A stretch of DNA of 64,000 bases from Kalmusia sp. IMI 367209 (Eukaryota > Ascomycota > Dothideomycetes > Pleosporales > Didymosphaeriaceae): NCBI GenBank assembly GCA_027946365.1, contig JAPEUQ010000008.1, positions 992,001-1,056,000 of the forward strand, written 5' to 3'. Position numbers and translations under genes: made by a program. Under the pieces are notes generated by a model. That model was not told the DNA's origin. It ran no database searches and was given only the letters and a program-made list of their open reading frames with translations. This document shows, piece by piece, positions 35,140 to 47,166 of this stretch. Every line of letters begins with the position of its first letter. Position 1 is the stretch's first letter.

Positions 35140-35560
35140 AGAAAATCGAAATTTTCTATCTTTCTATAGATATAAATCCTATTCTCACCTTAAAAAGTCT
35201 CCCTTTACCTAATAGGTTTATCTAAGGTATACTTTAAAATTAGTAATGATTTTAAATCTTTACCTTATCTTTACTCCTATTAGTTAGTTTATTTACTTTC
35301 TTTACTAGAAAAATAGCTTAGTTAACACCTAAAGTTAATATTCTTTAAACATAACATTATTCACTGTATTAAATAATTCAAAGGAATTAATGCGCTAACC
35401 TAGGTATTATTTCTTCAGGATAAAAGCACCCTTTATATACTACTTTAAAATAAGCCTAAATAGTTCAAGCTTAGCAGAAAAGTAGACCTAAAGTCTAAGG
35501 TTTTTCTCCTATCCCCACCTAGGGGTTTTCTTCATTAAGGTCCCTGGCTAGTAAGAAATG
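35140..35560. repeat. AT-rich, RIP-like degenerated sequence
   Basis: About 420 bp in which TpA dinucleotides dominate (CTAA, TTAG, TATA, TTTA throughout), CpA and CpG are scarce, and no frame stays open. Base composition changes sharply at both edges. This is what repeat-induced point mutation leaves of a transposon copy in Pezizomycotina. The original element cannot be recognised. Confidence 0.65.
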
Positions 35561-36483
35561 GAAATTAGAACATTTGATATCAGAGATATATATTTAAGGT
35601 CCTCCGTTGGAAGGCAGCTTCTTTGTGCCTTATACCTCTTCCTTCAACTATGAAAACAGAAGACGGCCTACTATATGTGTGCACCTCTCTGTCGTCTGGA
35701 ACCGGCCAAAGAGACCAGGTCGGAGAATCATGGAGCATGAGCGGATTCATATCCTACAATCGAAATAGTCCCAAGGTGCAGTCATGCTATCCTTCCTTCA
35801 CCTATACACACAAACACGCACATTAATTCTCAAAACCCGCATCTCTTAGTACTATTCTGTGACCAACGTGGATTTCTAGAACACCTCATAAAACCCGTGC
35901 CTATTGAATCAACGTGTACGCGGAGCGGACACTAAAAAGATCACACTCTCGATTTATATACTGCTCGTCCGTTCGCTTACGCATATCTGAGTGTGAAGAA
36001 AGAGAAGTTTATGCGCTCTCTTGCTCTCTCTTCTCTGAAATCGAAAAGTTCCAACAATGCAGCTCATGCTCTCGGGCAATCCTACTTGATACATCACAAA
36101 AGAATGGCAAGTTGTTGATGTCGTTAGAGTTCGAGCCCTACTTTCACTAAGAGCGCCACAATAAACACGAATGTTACCGAGCGCGGTCTCGACATGTCAT
36201 TTAATGCAGTCATAGGAAAATTTCTGTCGTCTGCTCGGTTGATTGAGATATTTGGACAAATGAACGATCATTACAAAGATTACGAAATGTGAATAAGCAT
36301 TGTCACAAATGCTTTTCCTAAAGGACATGGACGAAGGCGTTGTCTGTGGCCAAAACCATGTTAGAGTATTGTTATGGAAGCAAGCGCTATTTGCGAACAG
36401 AGATGGAGCAAGACTTTCCATAGTGAGGAGGTGGTCGCGTGCGCGATGCACCCTGGCACCGATACTCTAATCTACGATGATAT
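35561..36483. other. intergenic, nothing seen
   Basis: About 920 bp with normal composition after the AT-rich block. No gene recognised; it ends at the 3' end of the glucosidase gene. Confidence 0.5.
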
Positions 36484-39144
36484 TCAACGCCTCCACCGCC
36501 TTACCGTCCCCAAAAACCTCCTCCTCGTTACCCAAACAAATACCATCCCCAAAACGGCGAACAGCATCACGCCTCCGCCCCATGTCCCCTGTTGCTCTGC
36601 TTCTTTAATTGCCCACCCAACTCCTTCCTTGACAGCGCCCTTAACTCCCATACCCAACTCCGGCATCGCCATGATCTTTACTACCAACGCTGACCACCCG
36701 GTAAACCCCGCAGTGCGCTGCCCCTTGCCAAACTCATCATATTGCTCCCACACGTAACCGGTACCTTTCCAGGACTTATACACCGTATTAACAACATTTA
36801 CCCTCAGCTCGTTGTACAATTCTCGACAACGCGATTGGACAGGCCCTTTACGCTGCGCCAGCTCTAGCAAGCGCTCAATGAGCATATAATTGACATTGAT
36901 CCAGATCGGCGAACGCCAGTAATTATCGCCCTTCCCGAAGTACGAGCTCTCAGGTGTAAGACTGCGGACGCCAAAGTCGGTCCAAAGATGCTTCGGATCG
37001 CGGATGAGATCGAGCGTAGCATTCAGATGTGGGTGTTCGGGGCCAATGAACCCTAGCATGAAGGGGAACAGTGACACGTACCCCTTCGGACAGACATAAG
37101 TGTGCTGCGATTTTAAGATTCGAATGTCACAGTACATCTGCTGGTCTTCCGACCAATGGAGGGCATCGATGTTGTGCCGTATGTTGCGAGTATGCGTTTG
37201 GAAGGTTACGATGTCGATTTCATTTTCGGTGTACAAGGCGAGCTTCTCCATGATCTCAGTCATGACACCAACCCACGTGAGCGCGTCGACGTGGAGCTCG
37301 GTATCGTCAGGCGGCTCGGCGCGCGGGTAATCGTCCAGCCCGCTAGCCAAGTTGGACTGTTGTTTGCGGCCGCGCCAGCGATAGCCTTCGTCGAGGTTGG
37401 CGTGGGGAATCGAGTAAGTCTCAACATCCCCTGCTTGGGTCTTCCTCCACCACTCGTAATGCTTCTTCAATTTAGGGTACAGTTCCATTAATAGTGCTTT
37501 CCCTTTCGCTCTTGAACGGAGGTAGTATGACGTGTGGCCATGGTACTTCGTTTTCTTTTGCAACATGTCTACAAACTTCGATACGATCCAGAACAGGGTT
37601 GGCGGATTCGCGATATCGGTAGCTTGTACCCTAAACTCTTCAGGTACCTTGCTCTCCGCCTCCGCGCCTAGAATTTGTTCTCTCGCAATCCATCCATCGT
37701 CGTTGATGAGTGAGAGCCAACTACGAATGACCTCTAGAGCGAGATCAGCGTCCCATTCTAATATCAATAGTAGATGGAACCCTTCATCCCATAGGAAGCC
37801 GCGAGGAAAGAAAGAGCGCGACGGCACATGGGTAAAAAGTTCGTATGGTCCTTCGGTGTGTACGCTCACACCATCTTTACCGGTTAGTCTTTCGACGCTT
37901 CCAGTGCCATGGAAGTAGGCCAGTCCACCCTGCAGGTTTGAGAATGCGGTCTGCGAAAATATCGTGTAGTCTTTAGTGTCGAAGGGTGATTTGGGACCGA
38001 ACACAGAGGAAAATTGGTGCTTAGAAGATTGAGTGGTACTTTCGAGTTCAACGGATAATTCATCACCTGAAAATAATTAGTTCTTGATTTCTTGTAGATC
38101 GTTCCTGGATACATGTTGCACGAAGATGGTTTATACCTGTCATAGCCATAGTCGCTGTCTGTGAAGAATACAAAACGTCGAACTACAAAGCAAATCAGCT
38201 TCACCTGTGGAGTCGAATTGGGGGCAGCTCACCTCAAATCCATCATTAAATGCATACTCCACGAAATGCATGCCACCCGGACCAGGGTTATCCGGCAGTA
38301 CGCCGGCATTTTCTGCGATAACGTTTGAAAAGAGAGCTTCTTCCACACGCATGATCAGCCCATTGTTTCTCTTCGATTCCAAGTACTAGTCGAATTGTTG
38401 CAAGATACGTACATTTTGCATCCCATAGCTTCTCATTCTTCGCCGGTTTAATACTTTTCACAATTGTATTCATGTGTTTCCCATACTCGCCCACGCCCGT
38501 CGGCTTCGGCATCCGTATCTCCGCTGTACCTAGCTGTGGGTGTGCCATGTGGATGTTGACAGCTTCGACAAATTTTCTTTCATCCTGCGCATGCGACATC
38601 ACCGCAGCGTCGAGCTGGCAGTGCGAGCAGTTCTCCATTGCCTCCATTGCGACATAGAATATCGCTCTTGTCTTCAAGCCATCGGGGTTGTTCACGCGCG
38701 GCGTGCCTTTGACACGCAACGCCCAGTTGCCCATACCTGCTCCCTCTGCTTTCTTCACAAACTCAGTCGTGATGTCAATCTCATTGCCTTCGTCTTCGAT
38801 CGTCTGCGTGCCACCTCGTCGCGAGTCGTATACAGTCCAACCGAAGCTTGCCATACGGTCCGAAGATTCGCAGGAATGTCGGAGGTCTAAAACATCCTGT
38901 CAGCCCTCAAAATGATACAACGTGTAGTGAAACTACTGTACATGCCTTTCGCGTCTCCATCGAGTTTCCCCCACATCAACCCCACGAGCAAACTCTCCGG
39001 CACCCGTGGGCGGATCCCCAGGTACAAATTCGACCGATACGGACCCCATAATAGCGAAGCATTACTGGCGACAAGGCTATCGGCGATAACAAAAGGAAGA
39101 AGTAAGGTGAAGAGAGGGTGTATGAGAGCTGTGGAAAGCGGCAT
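36484..39144 (-). CDS. CWH41: mannosyl-oligosaccharide glucosidase (glucosidase I, GH63)
   Basis: Exons 39144-38937, 38886-about 38413, about 38385-38233, 38182-38137 and 38066-36484 give about 820 residues. An N-terminal signal segment (LFTLLLPFVIADS) leads into the lumenal beta-rich domain (SLLWGPYRSNLYLGIRPR, the N-L-R-H-S-C-E block, ASFGWTVYD); the catalytic barrel carries SRSFFPRGFLWDEGFH and, further on, NANPP-like and NYWRSPIWINVNYML segments. The enzyme trims the outermost glucose from Glc3Man9GlcNAc2 in the ER, the first step of N-glycan processing and quality control. It ends with an extra hydrophobic helix and basic tail (VMLFAVLGMVFVWVTRRR), suggesting a second membrane anchor. 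The exon 2/3 join does not fit any normal intron (see findings). First donor GTAGTT is unusual. Confidence 0.88.
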
Positions 39145-39761
39145 CTCGGCACGCGTCAAGCTCTTTAGCGCGTTCGTGCGCGTCGATGCCGTCAATTAGT
39201 CGTATCTAGCAATCGGCAATAGAGTGAGCCCATTTTCGAAGAATGGTAAAGAGTGGAACAGAAAAGGACAGAGTAAAACGCTGTTCTGGATGCAGACCCA
39301 GGTATTGTCAGCTCAAGAGCGTATCTGCATCCCTGGCTGATTCCTCGCGTCTCATTGGCCAATTTGGCCTTCCGTCATGATCGTGTCCATTCCGACATAT
39401 CGACGCGATACTTCCTTACGCGAGCGTCTTGAATAATTGACGATATTCACTATGCTAAATATCTAGCCTTAGTGCTTGAAGCAGGTGTACGCAATCCGTT
39501 TACACACTATCAACAGCACCTAGTCACGTGTGTTCTTATCCCCCGCGAAAGCGACGTCATCGGCCCGTGCCGGCGCCCGTGAGCCAACACCATGTCACAA
39601 TCTCACGATCTGCAGCTAGCCGTGGCAGGTATATCTAAAATCCAAAACCGGATGATCTCCATGCATTTGTACCCAGTAGATTCCCCTTAAAATAAATCGT
39701 TGCGTGCGCATTTTTATAATAGCCTTCGCGAAGATACTAAAACATCTATAAAGCACGCGAC
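39145..39761. promoter_or_regulatory. divergent intergenic region
   Basis: About 620 bp between the starts of glucosidase I (minus) and the P-loop kinase (plus). No specific site identified. Confidence 0.4.
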
Positions 39762-40646
39762 ATGGAAGAGCAAGTCGACAGCCTCGTAAAGAAGACTTGG
39801 GGTATCTCACTTTCCGATCTTACTATATTATGAGAAGATACTGACGTTATGACAGAGATATTTCAGGATGTGCCCTTGTCAAAACGCCTCCTTATCGCCG
39901 TATCGGGTATACCTGGCTCAGGTACACCTCCTCAGAACCTTCTTTACACGATTCTAAACAGCATCAGGCAAGACGACACTCGCAGCCATAGTATCTAATC
40001 GTCTCAACGAACTTCATGCCCGACAATCCCCCGGCACCCACATGGGTAGCCCGCTCTCAGCCTTCCTCCCTATGGATGGCTACCATCTCTCACGGCGCCA
40101 GCTTGATTCCTTGCCAGACCCGACCTCCGCGCACGCGCGTCGTGGAGCCGAATTCACGTTTGACGGCGACTCATTCGTAGCGCTTGTGAAAAAATTGCGG
40201 GAGCCGCTTTGTCCTGAAACGCAGACGTTTTTTGCGCCATCCTTCGATCATGCCATCAAAGATCCAGGTGAGCTATTTCAATATTTATGTGAAATTTGCG
40301 CTAAATCTTTCAATGAATAGTTGCCAATGACATCGCCATCGCACCCTCAGTCCGTATCATCATCTTCGAAGGCAACTACCTCTCTCTCGATAAGGCACCG
40401 TGGAAAGATGCCGCAGCGTTGATGGATGAGTTGTGGTTCGTCGACGTGGATATGGAGGAAGCGCGGAAGCGACTGATTTATCGGCACGTTAAAGCAGGCA
40501 TTGCGAAAGACGAAGAAGATGCTGCAAAGAGGGCTGATGAGAATGATCTGGTGAATGGGAAAGAGATAATTGAAAATAGGCTGAAGGTGCATGAGACTGT
40601 AATGAGCAAAGATGATAACGAGTGGAGGCCAGAAAAACAGACATAA
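39762..40646 (+). CDS. P-loop kinase, uridine kinase / YFH7-like
   Basis: Four exons (39762-39801, 39856-39921, 39968-40267, 40321-40646) give 243 residues; introns are 46-54 bp. Walker A is GIPGSGKT at 31-38, split by an intron inside the SGK motif. FLPMDGYHLSR supplies the substrate-side Asp, the RRGAEFTFD and FFAPSFDHAIKDP segments match the PRK/uridine kinase superfamily, and IIIFEGNYLSL is the third strand (Walker B region). The late RLIYRHVKAGI helix is the LID. This subgroup includes yeast YFH7 and bacterial pantothenate/fructose-type kinases, and its physiological substrate is uncertain. The C-terminus is acidic and charged. No targeting signal. Confidence 0.88.
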
Positions 40647-40889
40647 TCTGATCTCCGGAGTGTTTCGAAAATGATAGCTCGTAGCAGACTACCACAGTCT
40701 CGCCGGTCATAGTATCCGATACCCACAATCGTCACGTCTGTTGCCATTCAATTTTAGAACAGCGAAGTAATTATCGGCTGCAACTCCTGATTTCGGAAGC
40801 TATATTAGTGCAGCCGTCCGCTTTTAGCGCTCTACACGCCATATTAATAAACGTTCACATTTTATAGGGTCTAGGCTTATATCGCTTAA
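40647..40889. other. short intergenic spacer
   Basis: No signal other than a likely promoter for the MOSC relic. Confidence 0.4.
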
Positions 40890-42350
40890 ATGTACATGAA
40901 CATTCTAGATCGTAGAACCACATTCCTTAATTCACAATTCTCCCTATCCTCCAATGTCATCAGCACAACGCTATCTATCAAAATGCTCCTTCAATCCTTC
41001 GACTATGTCCGAAGCATACTGAACGCGACCCCATCGGTATTCAGAGTCGCACTTTTATTGAGCTTTGTTATTATATTAGGACATCGTATGAACGGTGTCT
41101 TCAAACTACGCAAAGAACATAATAGTTTGTACAAGATTGGCGTACCGGACAGTAATATGGCAGACCAATACAGTTCCCATTACGTGATACCACAAGAGAC
41201 CGCATCGCACAAAGAAATATACATCAAGTCGATTTACATACATCCTGTCCAGTCATGTGCGCCTATCGAACTTAATCGTGTACTACTCACAAAGAGTGGA
41301 TTTATATACGATAGATGTTGCGCATTTGCCGTTCGAGACAGGAAAGGCAAGGAATGGCGGTTCATAAACCAGCGCACGAAGCCAAACATGGCCCTCATAA
41401 GGACAGAACTGTGGCTTCCGAAACCAAATGCCGACCAACGAGACCCCTCGGTTCAGGCGAAAGGGTGCATCGTACTCTCATTTCCGAGCACAGATGATCA
41501 AGATTCACGCAATGCAATTGACGCAATCTTGGGCTATCGAAAACAGTCTCACACATCATTCGTAGTACCGCTTGACCCAACGCCTACACAAATTTCCGAC
41601 TATAAGCTGGAGGTACAGCTATTTGGCATCCACTACCGCCAAGCAAGTGGTTTGAACATGGGCAACCTCCCTTCCGTCGCGGCCGCTCTTCCAGACCTTA
41701 AAAAATTTCTGGGCATCAAGCAACATTACGACTTTACGCTGTTTCGCTGCACCCCAGACACCCTGACACGTACAGACAAGAACTTGGTACCGCTTGAATA
41801 TATCGGATCACCTGCACTGCACGGCTACACCGACCAGCAGCCTATTCACATCGCTAGCTTGTCATCAGTGCACGATGTATCAACAATCCTCCCGCCAGGA
41901 TGCTAGCCCCTCAATGCCCTTCGTTTTCGTGCTAATATATGGATCGTCGGAGCACCAGCTTATGATGAAGAGATGTAAAAACGATACCGCATCGTACCAA
42001 AATTGTCAACGCAGCCGCGTGCTAAAGTCGCTTCGCAGCTTTCTGTTGTTTGCCGCACGTCGAGATGTACAATGCTTAATGTCGATTCTTCCAAAGGCAC
42101 TTTCGACACCAATATTCCAGGAGCAGATAGGAAGAAAGGGAAGCCTCAACCGAGTGCGACTCTAGTGAAGCACAGGACTGTCGAGGATGGCAATAAAGCA
42201 GCGCTTGGGTACCTGGGAATGCATTGTGTCCCTGAAGATTCGAACTTGGAAGAAGCTGCAGAGGAAGGACTTTGGGTCGAAGTTGGGGATGTGATTGAAG
42301 TGCTCGAATATGGCGAGCACCTGTATGGGTCTACAGGCAACGACTATTAA
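40890..42350 (+). pseudogene. MOSC-domain protein, broken by two in-frame stops
   Basis: One frame from ATG 40890 or 40983 to TAA 42350 encodes a MOSC protein, interrupted by TAG at 41904-41906 and TAA at 41976-41978. Upstream of the stops: a membrane helix (VFRVALLLSFVIILG) and the MOSC N-terminal barrel (KEIYIKSIYIHPVQSCAPIE, GFIYDRCCAFAV, INQRTKPNMALI). After the stops the MOSC core continues in frame (LSVVCRTSRCTMLNVDSS, KAALGYLGMHCVPED, GDVIEVLEYGEHLYG) to a natural end. The family resembles molybdenum-cofactor sulfurase C-terminal / mARC-type proteins that bind Moco and reduce N-hydroxylated compounds. The first stop would be CAG by one C-to-T change, and the second fits a TGG codon by G-to-A, both RIP-type transitions. 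With no frameshift and both ends intact, it is a recent or light inactivation, or a read-through or spliced exon cannot be fully excluded. Confidence 0.72.
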
Positions 42351-42412
42351 ATGGGAAACACTGTGAGTTAGCAACCGGATTTACTTCTGTTCTCTAGCTA
42401 ATTGTATTGCCT

Positions 42413-44321
42413 TTACAGTTTTGCTCTCAAATTGAACCCCTCATGGGCTTGTTCTGCTGCAACATTCACATCTCTCACCTCGTTTAAGTAATCTGTAATC
42501 TCTCGCTCATCGCCTCTTGCCTCTTTCTCCGTCCATCCATTTCCAAAGTACTCGAACCTATTCCGTGTCGCATCTCGAGCCCGAATGAAGTGAAAGTCTT
42601 CCCAACGTGGATTCCTCAGTATCCCAGCCCGATGATGATACGTACCCGGCCAAGCAATCAGTACCCGGCTCCGGCCTGGCGCTTGCTTGAACCAGCTATT
42701 ACACTTGTCCATCGTAACTTTATCGTCAAAATAGCCAGCAACTATATCGTTGAATTCAGTTGCAGCATCCTCTGATGGATAAAGAGCGATGTACGACTCC
42801 GACTGAACTTTGCGAATTGCCTTAGCGATGAATGTTGATGCAATCTCTATCTGCAGAGGTACAGTACCTCCTCGCGCATTCCCCTGAGCCTGTAGGACTG
42901 TAAAGTAGTTAGGAAAGCCTGGAGCCATGACTCCAAGATAGGTGCTTGGATAGCCTATGTTACCATCTCGCGACCACTTTTCTTTCAAGTCGATACCGCC
43001 GAGACCAATGACCGGGAAGCGTGTCGTAAAGCCACCTTCAAAGCCGGTAGCTGTGATGATCACGTCGACTGCGCGGTGCACTCCATCTGCTGCCCAAAGA
43101 CCAGTCTCATCTGCTCGCACAATCGCATCCGTAACGTATTCCACCTTAGGGCCCACGAGTGCTTCGAGATAGCCTGGCGCAGGGGTCAAGCGCTTACATC
43201 CAGGTGCGTAGTCCGGCAAAACTTTGGCGAGAAATTCTTTGTCACCGCCAATACGACGGAGCATTGTCTCAATGATCGCATCGCGTAAGGTCTGGTTTGC
43301 TTCGCTGCCTAGGACATCCGCCCCTGGTGGCCGATGGAGCTTCAACTCAAGTTTCCTTCTAAATCCCAAATACGTTTTTGGATCTGCTCTGAACAGATTG
43401 AGCTCCTCGGACGTAAATTTTGGACCACCAGGCGCTTCAGCCGTTGCCTCGTAGAGATCCTTTGCGAAAGTCGCCGTCACCCAGGTTTTGTTCCTCACGT
43501 AGTGATCGATCCGCTCGACTTGAGATAGGATATTCGGTACCAACTGCTGGCCACTGGCTCCGTTGCCTATCACTGCTACACGTTTGCCGGTAAGTTCGAT
43601 TCCGTCTTTCCATCTCGCTGTGTGGATGACTTCGCCACGAAATCTTGTTTCAAGTCCTTCGATATCTGGATATTTAGGAACGCTGATTCGACCTTGCGAA
43701 CTAACAAAGAAATCTGCGGTCTGTGTCTGTATTTCTCCAGTGTCCAGGTTCTGGATATCGACCGACCATATATTGTCGCGTTCGAGCCATGTTGCCTTCA
43801 GAATTTCATGTTGCAGATGAAACCGTTCGAATAGCCCAAATACTTTCACTGTGTTTTCGTAGTACTTTTGGATCTCACTGCCTTTTGGATAATACTCTGA
43901 CCATTGCGTGTTTGGCGCAAAGCTAAGTTGATACGCATGCGAGGGAACGTCGCATCGAACACCTGGGTAGACGTTGGCTGCCCATGTGCCTCCCTTACTG
44001 GGTTAGCATCAATTTATGACGTTCCGAAATGTTTGCTTACAATTTTTGGCAATCTGTCATAGACGTCAATGGTGATGTTCTTCACCTTGCGAGAGAGCAG
44101 GAGTGCGGCTGTGGTTCCACCAATGCCAGCACCCACGATGATAACCTGAAATTACTTAGTGTGGATCCTCACTTCCTATCCTTTAACTCTTTTACCTTCA
44201 CTGGCCTATCTCTATCATAGTTTTTCTGGACTGGGAAGTACTTGGTCTCTGGTCGTCCATACGAGGAGTTCTGTGCTTGTTTGTGGTCGCCGTTCACAAC
44301 TGGACCTTCGGTAGCAGACAT
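42413..44321 (-). CDS. Baeyer-Villiger monooxygenase (class B flavoprotein)
   Basis: Exons 44321-44196, 44145-44041 and 43993-42413 give 603 residues. FAD-binding GAGIGG lies at 47-52, followed by the GGTWAANVYPGVRCDVPSH core typical of class B monooxygenases. The Baeyer-Villiger fingerprint is complete at 195-205: FRGEVIHTARW. The NADPH-binding Rossmann motif GNGASG is at 220-225, and VDVIITATGFEGG supplies the ATG motif. Such enzymes insert oxygen next to a carbonyl, turning ketones into esters or lactones. The last intron uses an AAG acceptor because the alternative CAG would create a stop. Start codons of this gene and the DAL5-type transporter face away from each other across 631 bp, which suggests joint control. 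Substrate unknown. Confidence 0.92.
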
Positions 44322-44952
44322 CCCGTTGACAAATTCGGCAGCCGTAATCAGTCGAGCTGTTAGTTCTCCGCCTTTATTCTCTCAAATATACTAGATCTCT
44401 TGCTTCGATACATATGCCGACATCTGGTCTTCCGAAAGCGCGGAGTCAACGGCTACTCAAAACAGCAACCTTGTGTTGATTACAAAGCCAATTTTCCGTA
44501 GAACATAGGAAGCAAGATAAGTGCAATGCAATCAATTGGCTACTGTTCATCTTGTGGATGGTATTTCTGGAGTTAACGCGCGCCATCAAAGATGATGCCA
44601 TCACCGAATGCGGGACCAATATTGCATCATCATGAACTCTGAGTCGGGAAACTTCAACATTTGCGGCTTTCACGACTCGTAATTGGAGCCTGGGTCACTT
44701 TTTCCTGTGCATTCGTTTTATTAACCTGTTGACTTTACTACTTCAACAGTGCCGACATCGCAATAACGTGCTTCGAACACGGATGAGCAACAAAAGGAAG
44801 GTCGATGAGGGCTTTATAGCTTCTTGGCTCATTCTTCGGTCCGGTTATCTCCATGATCCAAGGACTCCTCGACCTAGCGATGGACTACATATCACGGAAG
44901 TTGCTCGCCAAATGGCTTGACAGCGGACCGCAGAATATCAGCGCCCACTACC
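44322..44952. promoter_or_regulatory. bidirectional promoter region, monooxygenase / transporter
   Basis: About 630 bp between two divergent starts. No binding site could be assigned by eye. Joint regulation of the two genes is inference. Confidence 0.45.
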
Positions 44953-46587
44953 ATGTCCGACAAAGTCGAAGCCCATATCTCCAACAACGAGACAGAATCG
45001 AAAGGCTCGGAAATCAGCGATAAACCCGGTAGAGAACGTGCGAACAGAACGATCAGCTCGAAGAGGCCTCTCCTTAGCTGGTTCGATCCGAGCGATGGTC
45101 CTGCAGAACGACGCCTCATATTGAAACTGGACTTTTTCATTCTCAGCTATGCATTTGTTGGCTTCTGGGTACAGTCCTTCAAATCAATGGCAGTTGGAAG
45201 AAAACAGCTAATAAGAGGCAGATACTGTACATAGATCGGGGCATCCTTGCAAATGCATACATCAGCGGTATGCGAGAAGATCTCAAGTTATTCGGCAATC
45301 AACTCGTGCGACTCAACTCCCTCTTCACGGCAGGATACTGCATGTAAGATCCTTTAACACAACTCCTGAGAATTCGCTTGGCTAACGTATACGACAGCTC
45401 CATGATCCCAGCCACACTGCTGGTTACCAAGTACCCAGCGAATTATGTTGTCCCAAGTGCTATGTTTCTTTGGGGCATTTTCACACTCCTCCTCTATCGA
45501 ACACCATCATATCCTTACCTGGCTGGTCTTCGTTTTCTAGTCGGCTTCCTCGAAGGACCATTCTTTTGCTCCGTGCACTACGTCCTTGGTAGCTGGTACC
45601 GTGGGGATGAGCTGGTCCGCCGCGCAGGAATCTTCTATGTCTCATCTTCGGTTGGCACCATGACCACAGGCCTTCTTGCAGCGCGCATATATCAGTCGCT
45701 CGACGGTACTAACGGCATCGCTGGGTGGCGGTGGATGTACATCATCGCGGCTGTCATGACCTTCCCAGTTGCACTCTGGGGTTACTTCAGCTTCCCTGGG
45801 AGTCCACGGCACGGAAAACGATGGTTTTTCACCGAAGAAGAGGTTGAGCTTGCAAAAGAGAGAATGGAGCTTGAGGGTCGCTTACACGGCAAAGCTCTTA
45901 ATCTCGAACTAGCCACTGTGAAGCGTTTCCTGGGTCGGTGGCACTTCTGGGTTCTGGTTCCTTGGAACATATTATGGCTGCTTGGGTATCAGTCGCTGAA
46001 TCAGGGCGCATACACGCTTTGGTTGAAAGCGCAGAAGCAGTACTCTATCGTGCAGGTGAACAACTTCACGGTAAGATCACTGCAATTCATTCATTGTAAT
46101 AACACCTAATATTCTACAGGCCATTAGCCCGAGTCTAGGTATCATCTGGATTCTCCTCTTCTCATGGACCGTGGACAGATTCGGCAAGAAAGCCATTGTA
46201 CCATTGATAGGCTCAGTTGCCGTCGTTGGCGTCATCTCACGCTTCGCCTTTGTCATGTTCGATCACACCTCGTTCAGCTACAAGTGGTTCGCCGTCGCTA
46301 CTTCGTACATGGAAGTTTCACTTTCGCCCGTGAATTATAGTCTGGCGAATTTGGCATGCGCAGCCGATGCTCAGGAGCGAGCATTCATTATCAGTGCGAT
46401 GCTTGCAACTGGCACTGCTTTCAACACATGGGTACCACTATTGGCTTTCCCAACTGTAGAAGCACCAAGGTACTTGAAGGGGTATATAGCAGAGGTTGTC
46501 CTCCAATTTGCATATGCTGCTTGGACGGTCGTCGTCATCTGGTTCGTAAGGCGCGAGGGCAGAGTCAACAAAGCCGAAAACAAGTGA
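44953..46587 (+). CDS. DAL5-type MFS transporter (anion:cation symporter family)
   Basis: Exons 44953-45168, 45222-45343, 45398-46070 and 46120-46587 give 492 residues in phase. Start 44953 is the first ATG in frame. A polar N-terminus of about 55 residues is followed by LDFFILSYAFVGFWILYIDRGILANAYISGM, the opening pair of the ACS family, then NQLVRLNSLFTAGYCISMIP, the RFLVGFLEGPFFCSVHYVLGSWYR loop and the FSFPGSPRHGKRWFFTEEEVELA linker characteristic of allantoate/nicotinate-type permeases. The C-terminal half is the second bundle with a WTVDRFGKKAIVPL loop. Carries organic anions (allantoate, tartrate, pantothenate, nicotinate in relatives). Its placement between two flavin monooxygenases suggests that it imports the cluster's substrate. 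Confidence 0.9.
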
Positions 46588-47166
46588 GATATGTCGAATT
46601 ATGTATATAGAGAGCACCTAAGCTAATCAGGAGATATAAGAAGGGGGAAGTATACGGGGCATGATTATTTACTCTGCGAGAGTTTGTTTTCAAATACAGG
46701 CAGTCTGTTCCAAAGCGGAGCTCATTGACGATATACAATTGAGTTGGTGATGTGATCAAAAGAGGGCGATACACCAGGTAAAAGACGTGCCTACGTGCCG
46801 ATGCCTGAGCTCGAACACCGCTTATCAACCGAGTCCACAAAGGACTAAGGACAGGCCTTGAGTACCGGAATACGTTTATCGCACATGACTCGCAGAGGTC
46901 TTTACAACGTGCAATGCATCATAGAACCCCAGCATGACGGAATCGGAGATAAGCACCTCGTGTCCTAGTCTTGCGCTATATCTGCTAGGATAGCAACTTC
47001 AACATACGAACACCACCAAAGCTAGCCTTTCTCTGAGATGCCGTTGTCCCGTCCAAAGCGAATATCGGAGTCCTCAAAATCCTGTGTCTAAAAGTAATCC
47101 ATGAAATGTATTTGATTGCACACCACCATCTTCGAAGCAATTTCTTATCGTTGAACCTCCTTGAAG
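46588..47166. other. intergenic, promoter of downstream monooxygenase
   Basis: About 580 bp with no supported gene. Moderately AT-rich. Confidence 0.45.
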
